This document shows, piece by piece, positions 61,834 to 64,000 of a stretch of DNA of 64,000 nucleotides. This DNA is from Myxococcales bacterium. GTDB taxonomy: Bacteria; Myxococcota_A; Bradymonadia; UBA7976; UBA1532. The stretch covers positions 558,001 through 622,000 of the forward strand of contig JACKDP010000005.1 of assembly GCA_020633435.1 (NCBI GenBank), in the 5' to 3' direction. Every line of letters starts with the position of its first letter. Positions within the stretch are counted from its first letter, which is position 1. The translations under genes and the position numbers were made by a program. A model generated the notes under the pieces. It was not told the origin of the DNA. It worked only from the letters and a program-made list of their open reading frames with translations, and ran no database searches.

Positions 61834-62190
61834 TCAGCCCTGCTGATAGGTGTAGAGAGAACCGTTGAAGACCACGTTCGCCGATGACGTGGCCAGGTAG
61901 CGCAGCCGAGCGAAGCGAAACCGCCCATCGGCGCCTTGATACGATGGCAGGACCCCCCAGGACGGGGCCTCCGACAGCGTCAGCTGGTAGTAACTGCTCT
62001 GGTCCGTCCAGTTGTCGAGGTCGTTGCTGAACTCCAGCGTCGAGACCAGCGAGCCGGAGCCCACATAGCCCGAGACGATGGCGATCTGGACGAGGATGGC
62101 GTTGTCGGTTCCCAGCTCGATGGGCTGGGAGACCTCGGGGCCATCGATGCCACCGTCCAGGGCCAGGTTGGTCGTCACTTCGTAGTACAT
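61834..62190 (-). CDS. Small beta-sandwich-like protein (118 aa), paralogue 1 of 3
   Basis: ATG 62190, inside the 3' end of the glycosyltransferase frame. YYEVTTNLALDGGIDGPEVSQPIELGTDNAILVQIAIVSG then LVSTLEFSNDLDNWTDQSS follows the same plan as the two next genes (D/GNAxxxxI...L.F/ASND..NW). First of the three tandem paralogues. Confidence 0.7.
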   Translation of the reverse strand: MYYEVTTNLALDGGIDGPEVSQPIELGTDNAILVQIAIVSGYVGSGSLVSTLEFSNDLDNWTDQSSYYQLTLSEAPSWGVLPSYQGADGRFRFARLRYLATSSANVVFNGSLYTYQQG

Positions 62191-64000
62191 CCCGAGTCGC
62201 CCTCTCGCCCATGCTCACCCAGGCAGGGTAGCCCCCCCCCCCCCTTCTCGTTGTCAAACGGTTTCTCCTCGTGCTCTGTCGAATCTTCGCCGGGCGGCCT
62301 GGGCCGGAACTCCAGCGGCAGGCCGAGGGCGGTCGCTGCCGCTGGAATGTGCCGTGCGAATCGATCACCGAGGACCGTGAGGGCTCTGTACGGGCCATCC
62401 CCCTGCGCCTTGCTCTGCCAGCGTTGCAGAGCGAAGGCGACCTGGAACCGGTGCAGCTCCGTGAAGTCGGGGTGGTGGGTCAGCGCTTCGGCCAGCGCCG
62501 CCTCCGCCGCCGGCCAGCCATCGTGGAGCAGGGCAGCCTCGATGTGCCACAGCCAGAACGTCGCGTAGCCCGGGTCGGCGGGCACCAGCTGCCTGCACAC
62601 CCGCGTCCAGGGGCGGAGGGCGTCGAAGCGCTGGAGGGCCCGCCACGTCTTCGCCAGGAAGAACGCCGCGTGCGCCCGGGCGTCGGGCCGCTCGGCGAGC
62701 GCCTCCAGCATGGGCAGCGAGCGCGCGGCTTTCTGCTCGAGCGTCCCGACGTACCACGCGGTGATCGCCGCCGCCGAGGCCACGACACCGGTGATGCCCT
62801 CGAGCTGGTTGTGGACGGGGTAGCGGTATCGGCACTTGCCGCGTCGGAAGAGCTGCACGGCTTCGAGCTGCTCACCCAGGCCGGCTTCCGTCATCGCGTC
62901 GATGCGCACGGTGATGGCGTCGATCTCCGGGCGCGGGTGCACGGCTGCCAGCACCGTGAGCAGGTTGCGCGGGCGCAGTTCTTCGTCGCCGTCGATCACC
63001 AGCACCCAGTCACCCGTCGCCATGTCGAGCGACTGGTTGCGGTGCAGGGAGAAGTCGGCCTGCCAGGGGTGGTGGGCCACCCGCGCCCCGGCGGCCTCCG
63101 CGATGGCGCAGGTGCGATCGGTGCTGCCGGTGTCCACGACGACGATCTCGTCGACGATGCCCTCGATGCTCGCGAGGCAGGCGGGCAGCCGGGCTTCTTC
63201 GTTCTTCAGGATGAGCGCGGCGGTCAGCCGGGGCCGGGTGCCGGCGACCTGAACGGGTCGGCGGGCCTGGAGGACGTCTTCGATGAGGCGGGCGGTCGCC
63301 TCGACCTGGCGTTGGCGGTCGTAGTGGGTCGCGATGTGCTGCCGGGCGGTCCGCCGAGCGGCCGCCAGGGCCTCGGGGGTCTGGGCCATCAGGGACTGGA
63401 GGTGCCGGCCGAGCACGTCCAGCCCACCCCACAGGTGGAAGGCATCGCCGTACACCTCGTCGGCGCCGGGCCATGCCCGCACCAGCGGCACCAGGCCGCA
63501 GGCCGCGCCTTCGGCGACGGTGTACTGGAACGCCTCCCAGCTCGACGTCGACAGGATGCTGCCGTGGGACCGGTACCAGGCGGGCAGGGCGTCGGGCTCG
63601 ATGGGGCCGCAGAGCTCGATGGCGTCGGACAGGCCAGCGACCTCGATGGCATGCCGGAGGCCGGCCGCCGTGCGCTCGTCCTCGAAGGCCCCCGCGACGT
63701 GCAGGGTCGCGGAAGGCAACACGGTCCGCACCCGCTCCATGACAGGCACCAGGAGGTCGACCCCCTTCACCGCCACGAGGCGGCCGCACCAGGCGATTCG
63801 CTCAAGCGGGCCTGGGTGCAGACCGGGCGAAAAGCGGTGTAAATCCAAACCATTGGGAATGGTGTGCACCTTCGAGGGGGCGATCGCCAGGGTCGGCAGG
63901 ATACGGCGCCGTATGTGGTCCGCGACGAAGACCAGGGCGTCGACCCGTTCCCACCGCACCTGCTGGGGGATGCCCGTGAAGAGCTCGTGGCTGTGCAAGC
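62175..64000 (-). CDS. Double glycosyltransferase (GT4-like plus GT2) with TPR-like tail; 5' end off the right edge
   Basis: The frame is open to the window edge. The visible part starts inside a GT4/GT-B enzyme (VHTIPNGLDLHRFSP, IAWCGRLVAVKGVDLLVPVM, STSSWEAFQYTVAEGAACGLVPLV), so the N-terminal half lies outside. It is followed by a GT2/GT-A domain (LTAALILKNEEARLPACLASIEGIVDEIVVVDTGSTDRTC; DWVLVIDGDEELRP with the DxD-type motif) and ~150 residues of TPR-like helices. The last codons run through a 13-base G tract (KGGGG) and overlap the first small beta-sandwich gene. It probably glycosylates a surface or exported protein or glycan. Confidence 0.87.
   Translation of the reverse strand, partial: LHSHELFTGIPQQVRWERVDALVFVADHIRRRILPTLAIAPSKVHTIPNGLDLHRFSPGLHPGPLERIAWCGRLVAVKGVDLLVPVMERVRTVLPSATLHVAGAFEDERTAAGLRHAIEVAGLSDAIELCGPIEPDALPAWYRSHGSILSTSSWEAFQYTVAEGAACGLVPLVRAWPGADEVYGDAFHLWGGLDVLGRHLQSLMAQTPEALAAARRTARQHIATHYDRQRQVEATARLIEDVLQARRPVQVAGTRPRLTAALILKNEEARLPACLASIEGIVDEIVVVDTGSTDRTCAIAEAAGARVAHHPWQADFSLHRNQSLDMATGDWVLVIDGDEELRPRNLLTVLAAVHPRPEIDAITVRIDAMTEAGLGEQLEAVQLFRRGKCRYRYPVHNQLEGITGVVASAAAITAWYVGTLEQKAARSLPMLEALAERPDARAHAAFFLAKTWRALQRFDALRPWTRVCRQLVPADPGYATFWLWHIEAALLHDGWPAAEAALAEALTHHPDFTELHRFQVAFALQRWQSKAQGDGPYRALTVLGDRFARHIPAAATALGLPLEFRPRPPGEDSTEHEEKPFDNEKGGGGLPCLGEHGREGDSGCTTK
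62232..62244. repeat. Poly-C/poly-G tract (13 bases) near the glycosyltransferase 3' end
   Basis: 13 consecutive C on the plus strand (G on the coding strand). One extra G would end the protein soon after KGGGG (ATLPG, stop at about 62207); one fewer would extend it through the small gene downstream in another frame. Tracts of this length slip readily during replication. Confidence 0.8.

Overview
The window is very GC-rich DNA with tightly packed, mostly minus-strand genes. It carries MopE-like DDDCDG repeats, many 'DAGPDA/DGAxPD' lipoprotein linkers, Roadblock/LC7 proteins, DUF4388-type response regulators and Cys-Gly/hydrophobic/poly-Arg C-termini of the MYXO-CTERM kind. This set points to the Myxococcota (former deltaproteobacteria). 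No rRNA, tRNA or CRISPR array was seen, and assignment below phylum level is not possible by eye.

Left part, 1-42.5 kb, looks like host chromosome. It starts with an ExbD-like lipoprotein (edge-truncated) and a large MopE-like lipoprotein. An amidase-like protein and a Gfo/Idh/MocA oxidoreductase follow. A signalling run (5.6-10.7 kb) then encodes an OmpA-like protein, a membrane coiled-coil/Roadblock protein, a Roadblock protein, a stand-alone sensor globin, a PAS histidine kinase (apparently CTG-started) and a REC-DUF4388 regulator. Next come two overlapping HExxH metalloproteases with a third secreted protein, then a block PhoH / diguanylate cyclase / FtsB / ExbD / ExbB / thioredoxin-fold lipoprotein lacking both active-site cysteines. 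TPR and vWA lipoproteins, a flippase-like membrane protein, a lone receiver domain, a trypsin, and a CHAT-protease/subtilase pair follow. A large operon of unknown function (31.5-37.0 kb) is cut by an IS256 relic. Then come TolC, an RsmB-like methyltransferase, thioredoxin and a dihaem cytochrome lipoprotein.

Right part, 42.6-62.2 kb, is an accessory region. By eye it is less GC-rich, all host genes are on the minus strand, and many overlap by ATGA/GTGA. It reads from right to left from an edge-truncated double glycosyltransferase that contains a G13 tract. The gene order is: three small beta-sandwich-like paralogues, then repeated cassettes built from an ~85-aa protein (three near-identical copies), a large trypsin-fold protein with a near-identical 72-residue Cys-rich leader (two copies), and a 219-aa lipoprotein (two copies), plus further lipoproteins. 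The left end of this region is broken by insertion sequences: IS630 (intact transposase), IS3 with an IS21 element nested inside it, and IS256. For IS256 and IS3, removing the element and one copy of the short flanking repeat restores an open frame, so both interrupted genes can be reconstructed.

The most unusual content is this cassette locus, which has the layout of an adaptor / leader-bearing effector / lipoprotein array. The globin-Roadblock-kinase-regulator operon, the CHAT-subtilase pair and the disrupted 31.5-37 kb operon are also notable. Functions given for these are inferences from motifs and gene order.
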